From contig NZ_JOEZ01000002.1 of NCBI RefSeq assembly GCF_000721175.1, positions 1 through 64,000 of the forward strand: DNA of 64,000 bases. The letters run 5' to 3'. The position numbers and the translations under genes are program-made. This document shows positions 25,895 to 34,447 of the stretch, in pieces. Position 1 is the stretch's first letter; the number at the start of each line of letters is the position of its first letter. The DNA comes from Streptomyces anulatus. Lineage in GTDB: Bacteria; Actinomycetota; Actinomycetes; Streptomycetales; Streptomycetaceae. Under the pieces are notes generated by a model. The model saw only the letters and a list, made by a program, of their open reading frames with translations, was not told the DNA's origin and ran no database searches.

Positions 25895-25913
25895 GTCCTG
25901 CGGCGGCTGGAGC

Positions 25914-25942
25914 CCTTGAGCACCCTCCGTGCTCTCTCAAGG
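25914..25942 (+). terminator. Candidate terminator after the antiporter
   Basis: CCTTGAG and CAC pair with GTG and CTCAAGG around a CCTCC loop, with a four-base bulge. It lies 20 bases after the stop. There is no T run, which is common for actinobacterial terminators. Confidence 0.5.
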
Positions 25943-26263
25943 CGAAAACACAGGTGACCAGCGAAGAATGCGTCGCAGATCACAGGCCGACGTGGAAGTC
26001 ATAGGTGCAATCACAGGCACACAGGGCTTCTTACCTGTAGCATGAAGGCAAACCTGATCGACCAACTCTGTCTGAAGCAGAGCTGGCGCGACCGTATGGC
26101 GGTCGTGGTGTCTCTTCGCCCGGCGTTTCTTCGCCGCTTGCAGCGAGTCGCCCGGCATCTACCGCAGTTCCGCGCAAGAGGACAGCTCTCGGCCGCTTCC
26201 GTCCGGCTTGCCCCACAAGGGCGCCGGGAAGCAGGGCTACCAGGCGGCAGAAAGGCAAGGACC

Positions 26264-27544
26264 GTGGCGACCACGGTCTCCGACCGCCCCGGATACGGGC
26301 AACTGCTGCGCACCCCCGGTGCGTGGACCTTCCTCCTCCCGGGCTTCGCCGCACGGCAGCCCTTCGCGATGCTCACCATCGGCATCGTCCTCCTCGTGCA
26401 AGCCACCACCGGCTCGTACGGCAGCGCGGGCGCCGTCGCGGCGGTCTCCGGCGTCTCCATGGCGCTGTTCGCCCCGCAGAGCGGCAAGCTCGCCGACCGC
26501 TTCGGCCAGCGTGCCGTGCTGCTGCCCGGGGTCCTCCTCCACGCCGTCTCCGTGAGCGCCCTGACCGTGCTGGCGCTGGCGGACGCACCCCTGTGGGTGC
26601 TGTTCGTCGCCGCCGTGCCGACCGGTGCGTCGATCCCGCAGATCGGCCCCATGGTGCGGGCCCGCTGGGCGGCGATGCTGGGTGCGACCCCCGACCGGCC
26701 CGCCTCTCCGCTGATGTCCACCGCGGCCGCGTTCGAGTCGGTGACGGACGAGTTCACGTTCGTCCTGGGCCCGGTGATCGCCACCGCACTGTGCACCGGC
26801 GTGCACCCGGCGGCCGGCCTGATCGCGGAAGCGGCCCTGACCCTGGTCGGCGGCCTGCTCTTCGCCGCGCAGCGCGCCACCCAGCCCGCCCCACGCAACG
26901 CCGCCACCGCGGCCGAACCGCACGCCTCGGCGCTCTCCGTACCGGGTGTGCGCGTCCTGGCCATCACCTTCCTGGGCATCGGCGCGGTCTTCGGCGGGAT
27001 GCAGGTCTCGCTGACCGCGTTCTCCGAGGAGATCGGCCACCCCGGCGTGAACGGCGTGCTCTACGGGATCTTCGCCGCGGGCAACATGCTGGCCGGCATC
27101 GCCTGCGGCGCCATCGCCTGGAAGAGCAGCCCGCGCCGCCGGCTGATCGTCGGGTACGTGGCACTGACCCTGACCGCGTCCGGCCTGTGGGCCGTGCACT
27201 CGGTGCCGCTGCTGGCCGGGCTCGGCCTGCTGGTCGGTCTCTGCATCGCCCCGGCGCTGATCAGCGGCTACACCCTGGTCGAGTCGCTGGTGCCCGCCGG
27301 CGCCCGCACCGAGGCCTTCACCTGGCTGACGGGCGCCGTGGCGCTCGGACAGGCGGCGGCCGTGACCGTGGCGGGGCAACTCGCCGACGCCCACGGTGCG
27401 AGCACCGGATTCCTGGTGCCGCTGGCCGGGACCGCGCTGGCTCTGGTGACCCTGCTGTCCCTGCGCTCACGGCTGGCTCCCCGGTCCCCGGGGCGCACCG
27501 TGGCACGTGGGATCGGTCACCGCGAGCCGGTCACGGTGGACTGA
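26264..27544 (+). CDS. MFS transporter
   Basis: A 426-residue major facilitator protein with about 12 hydrophobic segments. SGKLADRFGQRAVLLPG after helix 2 is the loop 2-3 signature (GxLaDrxGxr). Substrate unknown. GTG 26264, with AAAGG eight bases upstream, gives a normal MFS start (LRTPGAWTFLLPGFAARQP). The frame is open back to ATG 26042, but that stretch has poor codon bias and no transporter character. The region 25943-26263 otherwise shows no gene. Confidence 0.82.
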   Translation: MATTVSDRPGYGQLLRTPGAWTFLLPGFAARQPFAMLTIGIVLLVQATTGSYGSAGAVAAVSGVSMALFAPQSGKLADRFGQRAVLLPGVLLHAVSVSALTVLALADAPLWVLFVAAVPTGASIPQIGPMVRARWAAMLGATPDRPASPLMSTAAAFESVTDEFTFVLGPVIATALCTGVHPAAGLIAEAALTLVGGLLFAAQRATQPAPRNAATAAEPHASALSVPGVRVLAITFLGIGAVFGGMQVSLTAFSEEIGHPGVNGVLYGIFAAGNMLAGIACGAIAWKSSPRRRLIVGYVALTLTASGLWAVHSVPLLAGLGLLVGLCIAPALISGYTLVESLVPAGARTEAFTWLTGAVALGQAAAVTVAGQLADAHGASTGFLVPLAGTALALVTLLSLRSRLAPRSPGRTVARGIGHREPVTVD

Positions 27545-27610
27545 TCCGACGGAATACGTCAGTATGGAGCGTCGTTAGCACTCATTGAGTGAGAGTGCCA
27601 GGAGGAGCAA

Positions 27611-27958
27611 GTGCCGACCTATCAGTACCAGTGCACCGAGTGCGGCGAGGGCCTCGAGGCGGTGCAGAAGTTCACCGATGACGCCCTGACCGTGTGCCCG
27701 AGCTGCGACGGACGCCTCAAGAAGGTGTTCTCCGCGGTCGGCATCGTCTTCAAGGGTTCCGGTTTCTACCGGAACGACAGCCGCGGCTCGTCGTCGAGCA
27801 GCACGCCGGCGTCGGCGACCTCGAAGTCGTCCGACTCCGCGTCGACCTCGTCGTCGGGTTCGGACACGAAGGCGAGCGCGTCGTCGTCCTCCTCGTCCGC
27901 CTCCTCCTCGTCGCCGGCCTCCACGCCGGCCTCGTCGAGCGGTACGTCGGCCGCCTGA
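27611..27958 (+). CDS. FmdB-type zinc-ribbon protein with Ser-rich tail
   Basis: A 115-residue protein. The first 45 residues form the FmdB regulatory domain (PTYQYQCTECGEGLE, VCPSCDGRLKKVFS), a four-cysteine ribbon. The last 60 residues are a low-complexity Ser/Ala/Thr tail with TCG and TCC codons. GTG 27611 has AGGAGGAG upstream. The role of this domain is poorly known; it was named after a regulator in a formamidase/amidase operon. Confidence 0.88.
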   Translation: MPTYQYQCTECGEGLEAVQKFTDDALTVCPSCDGRLKKVFSAVGIVFKGSGFYRNDSRGSSSSSTPASATSKSSDSASTSSSGSDTKASASSSSSSASSSSPASTPASSSGTSAA

Positions 27959-28062
27959 GCCCGCGTACGCCCCACCCGCTTTTCCACCCGGACCCCGCCG
28001 AGGCCACTCGGCGGGGTCCGGGTGTCCGCCCCGGGAAACGCTCCTGCGGATACGGTGACCGC

Positions 28063-28941
28063 ATGGCGAACGCACATACGGAAACGGGCTCCGGTACGGG
28101 TACCGAGGGTTCCGCGGAGATCGGTGTCATCGGCGGCTCGGGCTTCTACTCCTTCCTGGAGGACGTCACCGAGGTCTCCGTGGACACCCCTTACGGGAAG
28201 CCGAGCGACTCGGTCCACCTCGGCGAGCTCGGGGGCCGGCGGGTGGCCTTCCTGCCCCGCCACGGACGCGGCCACCACCTGCCGCCGCACCGCATCAACT
28301 ACCGGGCCAACCTGTGGGCGCTGCGCTCCGTCGGGGTCCGGCAGGTGCTCGGGCCGTGCGCGGTGGGCGGGCTGCGGCCGGAGTTCGGGCCGGGGACCCT
28401 GCTCGTCCCCGACCAGCTGGTGGACCGCACCAAGACCCGCGTACAGACCTATTACGACGGTGAGCCCTGGGCCGACGGGACCGTGCCGAACGTCGTCCAC
28501 CTGGGCTTCTCCGACCCGTACTGCCCCGAGGGGCGCAAGGCGGCGCTCGCCGCGGCTCGCGGACGTGACTGGGAGCCGGTGGACGGCGGCACCCTGGTGG
28601 TGGTCGAGGGGCCCCGCTTCTCGACCCGCGCGGAGTCGCGCTGGCACGCGGCGATGGGCTGGTCGGTCGTGGGCATGACGGGGCACCCCGAAGCCGTCCT
28701 CGCCCGGGAGCTGGGCCTCTGCTACACCACGATGACCCTGGTGACCGACCTGGACGCGGGGGCCGAGGCGGGCGAGGGCGTCTCGCACGAGGAGGTCCTC
28801 CAGGTGTTCGCGGCCAACGTGGACCGGCTGCGCTCGGTGCTGTTCGACGCGGTGGCCGGGCTGCCGGAGACCGAGAGCCGCAACTGCACCTGCGCCCACG
28901 CGCTGGACGGGATCGACACCGGGATCGCGCTGCCGCAGTAG
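28063..28941 (+). CDS. mtnP: S-methyl-5'-thioadenosine phosphorylase
   Basis: A 292-residue purine nucleoside phosphorylase-2 family enzyme. IGVIGGSGFY, RHGRGHHLPPHRINYRANLW, EGPRFSTRAES and MTGHPEAVLARELGLCY are diagnostic. It phosphorolyses methylthioadenosine to adenine and methylthioribose-1-phosphate in methionine salvage. CTCAHAL is a conserved C-terminal Cys motif. ATG 28063 is the start; codons upstream read across the FmdB gene out of frame. Confidence 0.9.
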   Translation: MANAHTETGSGTGTEGSAEIGVIGGSGFYSFLEDVTEVSVDTPYGKPSDSVHLGELGGRRVAFLPRHGRGHHLPPHRINYRANLWALRSVGVRQVLGPCAVGGLRPEFGPGTLLVPDQLVDRTKTRVQTYYDGEPWADGTVPNVVHLGFSDPYCPEGRKAALAAARGRDWEPVDGGTLVVVEGPRFSTRAESRWHAAMGWSVVGMTGHPEAVLARELGLCYTTMTLVTDLDAGAEAGEGVSHEEVLQVFAANVDRLRSVLFDAVAGLPETESRNCTCAHALDGIDTGIALPQ

Positions 28942-29130
28942 GGGGCGCGCCGCTGCTTCGGGCGGGCGGGCGTCGCCGGAACGGGTGACGGAGTTTTCCC
29001 CAGCCCGGGTGCTGTCCACAGGCGTCGGCGGGATCTGCGCGGACGGTGGAAAGTGAGGGGAGTTCGGCCGGATCAACCGGGCCGGGCTCCCCTTTCCCTT
29101 GCGCTCGTCCGCCCGATTCCAGGTGGTGCC

Positions 29131-29718
29131 ATGTCCACGTCCGCGTCCCCGCCCACGTCCATGTCCCGGCCTCCGTATGACAGGCCCCCGGCGCCGGTGC
29201 CCGCGCCGTGCGGGGTGGGGCCGTTCGCGCCCCTGCGCGTGCGGGGCGGTGCCGCGGACCGGCTGCGTCGGATACTGCGCCGGCAGCGGCGCGCGGCGGC
29301 TGCGGGGCTCGCGCTGGCGGGCGCCGCGCTGGCCACCACCGGCCTGAGCAGCGCCGACGGAGGGGGCGGCGCACCGGACCCTCCGCCGGGGGCCGGCCGG
29401 CCGTCCCAGCGGCTGGTCTCCGCGCCGGTCCGGATCGCGGACCCGGAGACGGTACGGCTGCTGCGGCCGGGGGACCGGGTCGATGTGATCGCGATCGGTG
29501 ATGCGGGCGGCGACGACGCGCACGTGGTGGCACGGGGGGTGCGCGTGGCGAAGGTGCCGCGGACAGCCGCAGGACCCGGCGGCCTCGCGGCGGGCGGTAT
29601 CGGCGAAGCGGGAGCCGGGGCGCTGGTGGTGTTGTCCGTGGAGCGGCCGACGGCCACGGCGCTGCTCGGCGCGGGCGCTGCGGGGCGGCTGGCCGTGGCG
29701 GTGTCCGATGCGAACTGA
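29131..29718 (+). CDS. SAF/RcpC-CpaB-type membrane-anchored protein
   Basis: A 195-residue protein with a Pro-rich cytoplasmic start, an Arg patch (RLRRILRRQRRAAA) and one membrane helix (GLALAGAALATTGL). An extracytoplasmic part follows whose VRLLRPGDRVDVIAIGD and ALVVLSVERPTATALLGAGA resemble the RcpC/CpaB domain of Flp pilus assembly proteins. No pilus genes lie nearby, so it may serve another envelope function. Confidence 0.72.
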   Translation: MSTSASPPTSMSRPPYDRPPAPVPAPCGVGPFAPLRVRGGAADRLRRILRRQRRAAAAGLALAGAALATTGLSSADGGGGAPDPPPGAGRPSQRLVSAPVRIADPETVRLLRPGDRVDVIAIGDAGGDDAHVVARGVRVAKVPRTAAGPGGLAAGGIGEAGAGALVVLSVERPTATALLGAGAAGRLAVAVSDAN

Positions 29719-29832
29719 CGCCCTCTCACGTCACCCGGGGCACACCCGGCACCCAGGGGCCGGGCTCGGGCGGCGGTGCCGGCGGGGCTGCCGCGGGTCC
29801 GCGCGCGGACCGGTAGCCCTCCGGGCGACCGC

Positions 29833-30057
29833 TCAGATGTGGTGGGGCGGCTTCTCGTCCAGGAAGCGCGCGAGGTCGGCTGCGCTGCCGCCGCTGAGAG
29901 GCCGCTCGCCCCACCCCTGGTCCGTGTCGTCCGCGGACTTGCGGTCCAGCGGATCGTCGAAGACCAGAACCGGCTTGGGCTTCGGTTCCTGTGGCGGCTG
30001 CTCGTGCGGCTGCTGCTGCTTCGCATCTCGCGGGCGGGGGGCGGGGGCGGCGCTCAT
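29833..30057 (-). CDS. Small acidic hypothetical protein
   Basis: A 74-residue soluble protein with a Pro/Gln-rich start, then VLVFDDPLDRKSADDTDQGW and a helical end (DLARFLDEK). Strong third-position G/C supports coding. I do not recognise the family. Confidence 0.65.
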   Translation of the reverse strand: MSAAPAPRPRDAKQQQPHEQPPQEPKPKPVLVFDDPLDRKSADDTDQGWGERPLSGGSAADLARFLDEKPPHHI

Positions 30058-30118
30058 GTCTCCAGGTTACGGCGGCCCACCACGAGGTGTGCGCCGCCGT
30101 GGGGCCGGGTGGCGGGCG

Positions 30119-30274
30119 TCAGCGGTCCTTCGGGTCGATGAGCCACAGGCCGAGCACGACGAGGAACGACAGAAAGAGCAAGCCGGCCCCCGACCATGCC
30201 GTGCCGGTGTTCCCTTCCATCCATTCGTCGAGCAGGACCGTCAGCCCCCAGAGCCGGACCATGACGACGGTCAC
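30119..30274 (-). CDS. Small two-helix membrane protein, start uncertain
   Basis: About 51 residues from GTG 30274. They give two hydrophobic helices (VTVVMVRLWGLTVLL and GAGLLFLSFLVVLGLWL) and end in IDPKDR. Coding-like sequence continues upstream (QNPERSAKLTARL), but I find no ATG or GTG before it runs into the stop of the neighbouring small frame. The true start may therefore be non-standard, or a base may have been lost. Confidence 0.45.
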   Translation of the reverse strand: MTVVMVRLWGLTVLLDEWMEGNTGTAWSGAGLLFLSFLVVLGLWLIDPKDR

Positions 30275-30372
30275 GGCCAGGGTGAGCCGGGCGGTCAGTT
30301 TCGCGGAGCGCTCGGGGTTCTGGTCGGTGCCCGCTCCGGGCCCGGGGCCGGTGTGCCGGACGCGGGGTCCCC

Positions 30373-30513
30373 TTATCCGCCGGTGGGGCGGATCTGCGGA
30401 TACCGCTCGTGGACGGGCCGGTTCAGCCCGGGGCCGGCGCTGCCGGGGTGGTAGGTGGGGTAGTGGCCGCCCGGGGGCGGCAGCGGCTGCTCGGGGTTCG
30501 GGGTGTCGTTCGT
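30373..30513 (-). other. Possible small Pro-rich coding segment without a clear start
   Basis: The minus strand reads NDTPNPEQPLPPPGGHYPTY and on to RYPQIRPTGG-stop with nearly all third positions G or C, a strong coding sign. No ATG, GTG or TTG is in frame close to its beginning; ACG 30513 is the nearest near-cognate codon. It may be the upstream half of the gene at 30119 broken by a frameshift. Confidence 0.35.
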
Positions 30514-30618
30514 GCCCGCCTGCCCGGGTCGCGCACCGCTTCCTGATCGCCGGTACGTTCGAGCCGCATCGGCCCGTGCTCTCCCACGGGCCCCGATCCC
30601 GACCCGAGGAGCCGCACG

Positions 30619-31806
30619 ATGACCTCCGTGGACCCCCTGGACCCCTTGGACCCCCTGGACCCCGTCGACTCCGCCGCCGAGGCGCGGGCCCCCGGGCGCC
30701 CTCCCCTGCTGGACGCCCTGACCGATGTGGCCGGCATCCGTGTCGGCCACGCCGAGGTCGCCGGTGCGGGTGCGTTGAGCGGCACGACCGTCGTCCTGGC
30801 GCCCGAGGGCGGGGCCGTCGCCGCCGTGGACGTACGGGGCGGCGGGCCGGGTACGCGGGAGACGGACGCGCTGGACCCGCGCAATCTGGTGCAGCGGGTC
30901 GACGCCGTCGTCCTCACGGGCGGCAGTGCGTACGGGCTCGACGCCGCGTCCGGCGTGATGGCCTGGCTGGAGGAGCAGGGCCGGGGTGTCCGGGTCGGCG
31001 CCGGGCCCACCCAGGTGGTCCCGGTCGTTCCGGCCGCCGCCCTCTTCGACCTGGGCCGGGGCAGCGACTGGCGGGCCCGCCCCGATGCGTCGACCGGCCG
31101 CGCCGCGGTCGAGGCCGCAGCCGCCACAGGGGCCGGGGAGCCCGTCACCGAGGGCGGCGTGGGCGCGGGCACCGGTGCGGTGGCCGGGCAGCTCAAGGGC
31201 GGCATCGGCACGGCGAGCACCCGCCTCGCCTCCGGGGTCACGGTGGCCGCCCTCGTCGCGGTGAACGCGGCGGGCTCGGTGGTCGATCCCCGGACCGGGG
31301 TGCTGTTCGGGGAGTACGGGGCCGGGGAGCCGCCGGCGCACCCTCCGGCCGAGGTCCACGCGGCGGCGGAGCGGCGTCTCGCCCGGGAGCGGGAGGCGGT
31401 GGAGGCGGCCGGGGGCGGGGCCCCGCCGTTCAACACGACGATCGCGGTCGTCGCCACGGACGCGGACCTGACCCGGGCACAGGCCCAGAAGCTGGCGGGC
31501 ACCGCACACGACGGCCTGGCCCGCGCGGTGCGCCCGGTCCATCTGCTGACCGACGGGGACACCGTGTTCACGCTGGCCACCGGACAGGTGCGGGTACCTC
31601 CGGGGGACCCGGTCGCCGTCAACGACATCCTGGCGGCGGGCGCCGACGTCCTGGCGCGGGCGATCGTGAAGGCGGTGCGCGCGGCCCGGAGCACCGAGGG
31701 ACCGGGCGGCAGGCTTCTTTCGTACACGGAGTTGTACGGCGGCCAGGGACTGCCGAGCCCCTCGGGGGTGATCCGCACGGCAGACCCCAGGGGGCGCGCG
31801 GTGTGA
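30619..31806 (+). CDS. P1 family peptidase (DmpA-like, S58)
   Basis: A 395-residue Ntn-type peptidase. LTDVAGIRVGHAEV, VRGGGPGTRETDALDP, VDAVVLTGGSAYGLDAASGV and GGVGAGTGAVAGQLKGGIGT are the P1/DmpA signatures. NTTIAVVATDADLT holds the expected self-cleavage and nucleophile region. Relatives are D-aminopeptidases or beta-peptidyl aminopeptidases. The N-terminus has three DPLDPL repeats from a 15-base repeat. It is divergent from the small genes on the minus strand. Confidence 0.88.
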   Translation: MTSVDPLDPLDPLDPVDSAAEARAPGRPPLLDALTDVAGIRVGHAEVAGAGALSGTTVVLAPEGGAVAAVDVRGGGPGTRETDALDPRNLVQRVDAVVLTGGSAYGLDAASGVMAWLEEQGRGVRVGAGPTQVVPVVPAAALFDLGRGSDWRARPDASTGRAAVEAAAATGAGEPVTEGGVGAGTGAVAGQLKGGIGTASTRLASGVTVAALVAVNAAGSVVDPRTGVLFGEYGAGEPPAHPPAEVHAAAERRLAREREAVEAAGGGAPPFNTTIAVVATDADLTRAQAQKLAGTAHDGLARAVRPVHLLTDGDTVFTLATGQVRVPPGDPVAVNDILAAGADVLARAIVKAVRAARSTEGPGGRLLSYTELYGGQGLPSPSGVIRTADPRGRAV

Positions 31807-32001
31807 GCGAGGGGCGCGCGAGCGGCCGACTCGTCGTCTGCGCGAGGGAGTTCATCCCAACCGCCCGAAATGCACCGGGAACAAGCGGGGAACTTTCTGC
31901 GTGCGCCCTACGTTTTTACCAACCCCGGTCACGATGTCGGACCCAGGGACTACGTTAAGCACGCATCACGTAACACGCGGCGACGGCCTGGAGACACCAC
32001 C

Positions 32002-32757
32002 TTGAGCGATCCGTACGAGACAACCGAGCACCACCTCGACCGACTCCTGCGACGCGCCCTCAACTCCTTCGACCTTCCTGACAGTACGGTCGACCGCCTC
32101 GGCACGGCGCTCGCCCACAGCAGTTCACTGCACTCGTCGCACCACAGTTCCGTGCTGCACCGCGAGACCTACCGTCACACGTATCTCCTCGCCGACGGCT
32201 CCGCCCTGACCCTGTGGGAGCTGGTGCACAGCGGAGGCCGCGACCTGCGGACCCCGCGCCGGCACGAGCTGTACGACGAGGAGGGCGACGCCCGCATCGC
32301 CGCGTCCCGGCTGGCCGGGAGCTTCTCCGACTCCCCCGCATTCGGCGACGAGGGGGTGCAGGAGGCGCAGAGCGACCTGGAGATGCTGACGGTCCTGATG
32401 TCCGTCCCTCCGGCACCGCTCCCCCGGACGTACGCGCCCGACAATTCCGCGGACCACGCCCGCCGGGTGCTGCGCCGTGCGGAGAACGCCGACCGGCCCG
32501 GCGAGCAGAAGACGGTGCTGCTCCGGTCCGCCTTCGCCCACCACATCACCCAGATCTTCGGGCGGCAGTGCCACGTCGACGGCCGGGCGGCCGGATTCAC
32601 GCTCTACGAGCACGCGTTCCTGCTGCTGGACGGCAGCGAGACGAGCCTGTGGGAGGTCGAGCACACGGCGACACCCGACGGCCGCCACATGTGCGAGGTG
32701 TACGAGGACGAGCACACCGCCCGCGCGGCGATGGAGAGCCGCACCCGGATCTGCTGA
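32002..32757 (+). CDS. DUF6227 family protein
   Basis: A 251-residue soluble protein with two similar halves: SSVLHRETYRHTYLLADGSA with LTLWELVHSGG, and GFTLYEHAFLLLDGSETSLW with EVEHTA. An internal duplication is likely. I recognise it as the DUF6227 family of Streptomyces; its function is unknown. TTG 32002 with GGAG nine bases upstream is the start. Confidence 0.75.
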   Translation: MSDPYETTEHHLDRLLRRALNSFDLPDSTVDRLGTALAHSSSLHSSHHSSVLHRETYRHTYLLADGSALTLWELVHSGGRDLRTPRRHELYDEEGDARIAASRLAGSFSDSPAFGDEGVQEAQSDLEMLTVLMSVPPAPLPRTYAPDNSADHARRVLRRAENADRPGEQKTVLLRSAFAHHITQIFGRQCHVDGRAAGFTLYEHAFLLLDGSETSLWEVEHTATPDGRHMCEVYEDEHTARAAMESRTRIC

Positions 32758-32796
32758 CCCAGCTGACCCGAAGCGCGGATCCACCGCCCGCGCGGG

Positions 32797-34386
32797 TCAG
32801 TTCGCGTCGCCCTCCACGTGGGCGCGCGGCCGGGCGGGCAGTGCGAACATCACCAGGAAGATCACCGAGAGCACCCCGGCCACCCACCACAGCGACTGCT
32901 GGAACGCGTCGACGAAGGCCGGGCCGACCGCTTCGGGGGCCAGTCGGTCACCGATCGCGCCGAAGAAGACGACGGACACCAGGCCGAGGCCGAGTGCCGT
33001 CCCCATCTGCTGCACGGTGTTGATCAGGCCGGATGCCGAACCGGCGTGCTCCTTGGGCACTTCGGAGAGCACCGCGTCGGTCAGCGGAGCCACGATCAGC
33101 CCCATGCCCGCGCCCATGACCACCAGCGGGACGGCCATCTGCCACGACGTGATGCCCATGCCGTACTGCTCGCTCTCCCAGAGGTAGATCAGCAGTCCGG
33201 CGATCATGAGAAGCGCACCGGCCTGGAGGACCTTGCGGCCGAAGCGGGGCACCAGCTTCTGCACGGAGATCCCGGCGGCCACCGAGACGGCGGCGGAGAA
33301 CGGGATGCCCGTCGTGCCGGCGCGCAGCACGCTCCAGCCGAGGCCCATCTGCATGTAGAGGGTCCAGACCAGGAAGAAGATGCCGAGGCCGACGCCGAAG
33401 GTCAGCTGCACGGCGATGCCGGCGGCGAAGCTCTTCACCCGGAACAGGGACAGTTCGATCAGCGGCGAGCCGTCGGCCAGCGCCTTCTGCCGCTGGTACA
33501 GGACCAGCGCCCCGAAGACGAACAGGCTGCCCACCATCGACAGATGGCCCCAGAGCGGCCAGCCCAGCTCGTGTCCCCGGGTGAGCGGGTAGATGAGCAT
33601 CAGCATCGCCAGGGTGATCAGGGCGACGCCGACGAGGTCGAGACGGACCGTCTTGGGGGCCTTGGACTCGGTGATGAACTTCGCACCGAGGAGCAGACCG
33701 GCGACGCCGACGGGCAGGTTGATCAGGAAGATCGGCCGCCAGCCGAGCCCGAAGAGATCCCACTCGGTGAGCAGCGCGCCCAGCAGCGGGCCGGAGACCG
33801 CGCCCAGACCGACGATCGCGCCGAAGAGTCCGAAGACCTTGCCGCGCTCGTGCGCGGGGAAGGTGGCGTGCACGATCGACAGGACCTGCGGCACCATCAG
33901 GGCGGCCGTGGCGCCCTGGAGGACGCGCGCCGCGACCAGTGTCTCGGGGCTGCCCGCGAAGCCGCACAGGGCGGAGGCGAGTGTGAATCCGCCGATGCCG
34001 ATGAGGAAGAGCCGCTTGCGCCCGTAGATGTCGCCGAGCCGGCCGCCCGTGATCAGCCCGGCCGCGAACGCGAGGGCGTAACCGGCGGTGATCCACTGGA
34101 TCGCGGAGACCGATGCCCCGGTCTCGCGCTTGATGCTGGGGATCGCGATGTTGACGATAGTGACGTCGACCAGGTCCATGAAGGCCGCGGTCATCACGAT
34201 GGCGAGCGCGAACCAGCGACGCCGGTCGGCCGGGACGGGTGGTGGGGGCGATACCGGTGTCGTGGCCGGTACGGGGGTCGTGGGCGGTACGGGGGTCGTG
34301 GCCGGTACGGGGGTCGTGGGCGGTACGGGGGTCGTGGGCGGTGCGAGGTGCGACGCCGTGGGCGGCGGGGGTGCGGAAGAAGGCAT
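32797..34386 (-). CDS. DHA2-type MFS drug transporter with repeated Pro/Thr N-terminus
   Basis: A 529-residue MFS protein with about 14 hydrophobic segments. LVDVTIVNIAIPSI (motif D1), GGRLGDIYGRKRLFLIG (motif A) and RVLQGATAALMVPQVL (motif B/C) mark the DHA2 (EmrB/QacA) family. The first 55 residues are PPTTPV/PATTPV repeats encoded by 18-bp units and lie before the first helix. No clear ribosome site precedes ATG 34386. The divergent WYL regulator, with a palindrome between the genes, is the likely controller. Confidence 0.88.
   Translation of the reverse strand: MPSSAPPPPTASHLAPPTTPVPPTTPVPATTPVPPTTPVPATTPVSPPPPVPADRRRWFALAIVMTAAFMDLVDVTIVNIAIPSIKRETGASVSAIQWITAGYALAFAAGLITGGRLGDIYGRKRLFLIGIGGFTLASALCGFAGSPETLVAARVLQGATAALMVPQVLSIVHATFPAHERGKVFGLFGAIVGLGAVSGPLLGALLTEWDLFGLGWRPIFLINLPVGVAGLLLGAKFITESKAPKTVRLDLVGVALITLAMLMLIYPLTRGHELGWPLWGHLSMVGSLFVFGALVLYQRQKALADGSPLIELSLFRVKSFAAGIAVQLTFGVGLGIFFLVWTLYMQMGLGWSVLRAGTTGIPFSAAVSVAAGISVQKLVPRFGRKVLQAGALLMIAGLLIYLWESEQYGMGITSWQMAVPLVVMGAGMGLIVAPLTDAVLSEVPKEHAGSASGLINTVQQMGTALGLGLVSVVFFGAIGDRLAPEAVGPAFVDAFQQSLWWVAGVLSVIFLVMFALPARPRAHVEGDAN
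34268..34339 (-). repeat. Four 18-bp tandem repeats in the transporter N-terminus
   Basis: Four units of GGTACGGGGGTCGTGGGC (one with CC at the end) on the plus strand encode the PPTTPV/PATTPV repeat; degenerate partial units flank them. The unit is in frame, so copy changes keep the gene open. Confidence 0.88.
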
Positions 34387-34408
34387 GGGGAGAACCTAGG
34401 CAGTCATT

Positions 34409-34425
34409 AGGTCAGATCATGACCT
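34409..34425. promoter_or_regulatory. Inverted repeat AGGTCA-N5-TGACCT, probable WYL-regulator operator
   Basis: A perfect six-base inverted repeat sits in the 61-bp divergent gap between the DHA2 transporter and the WYL regulator. It would control one or both genes. Confidence 0.6.
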
Positions 34426-34447
34426 GATGGTCCGGCATCCTGAGGCC

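Noticed and set aside
26042..26263. Earlier ATG start for the MFS transporter
   Set aside because: The extra 74 residues are Arg-rich with poor codon bias and no transporter character; GTG 26264 has a ribosome site and gives the normal N-terminus.
34268..34339. Possible CRISPR-like array
   Set aside because: The units are 18 bp, directly abutting without spacers, and encode an in-frame protein repeat.
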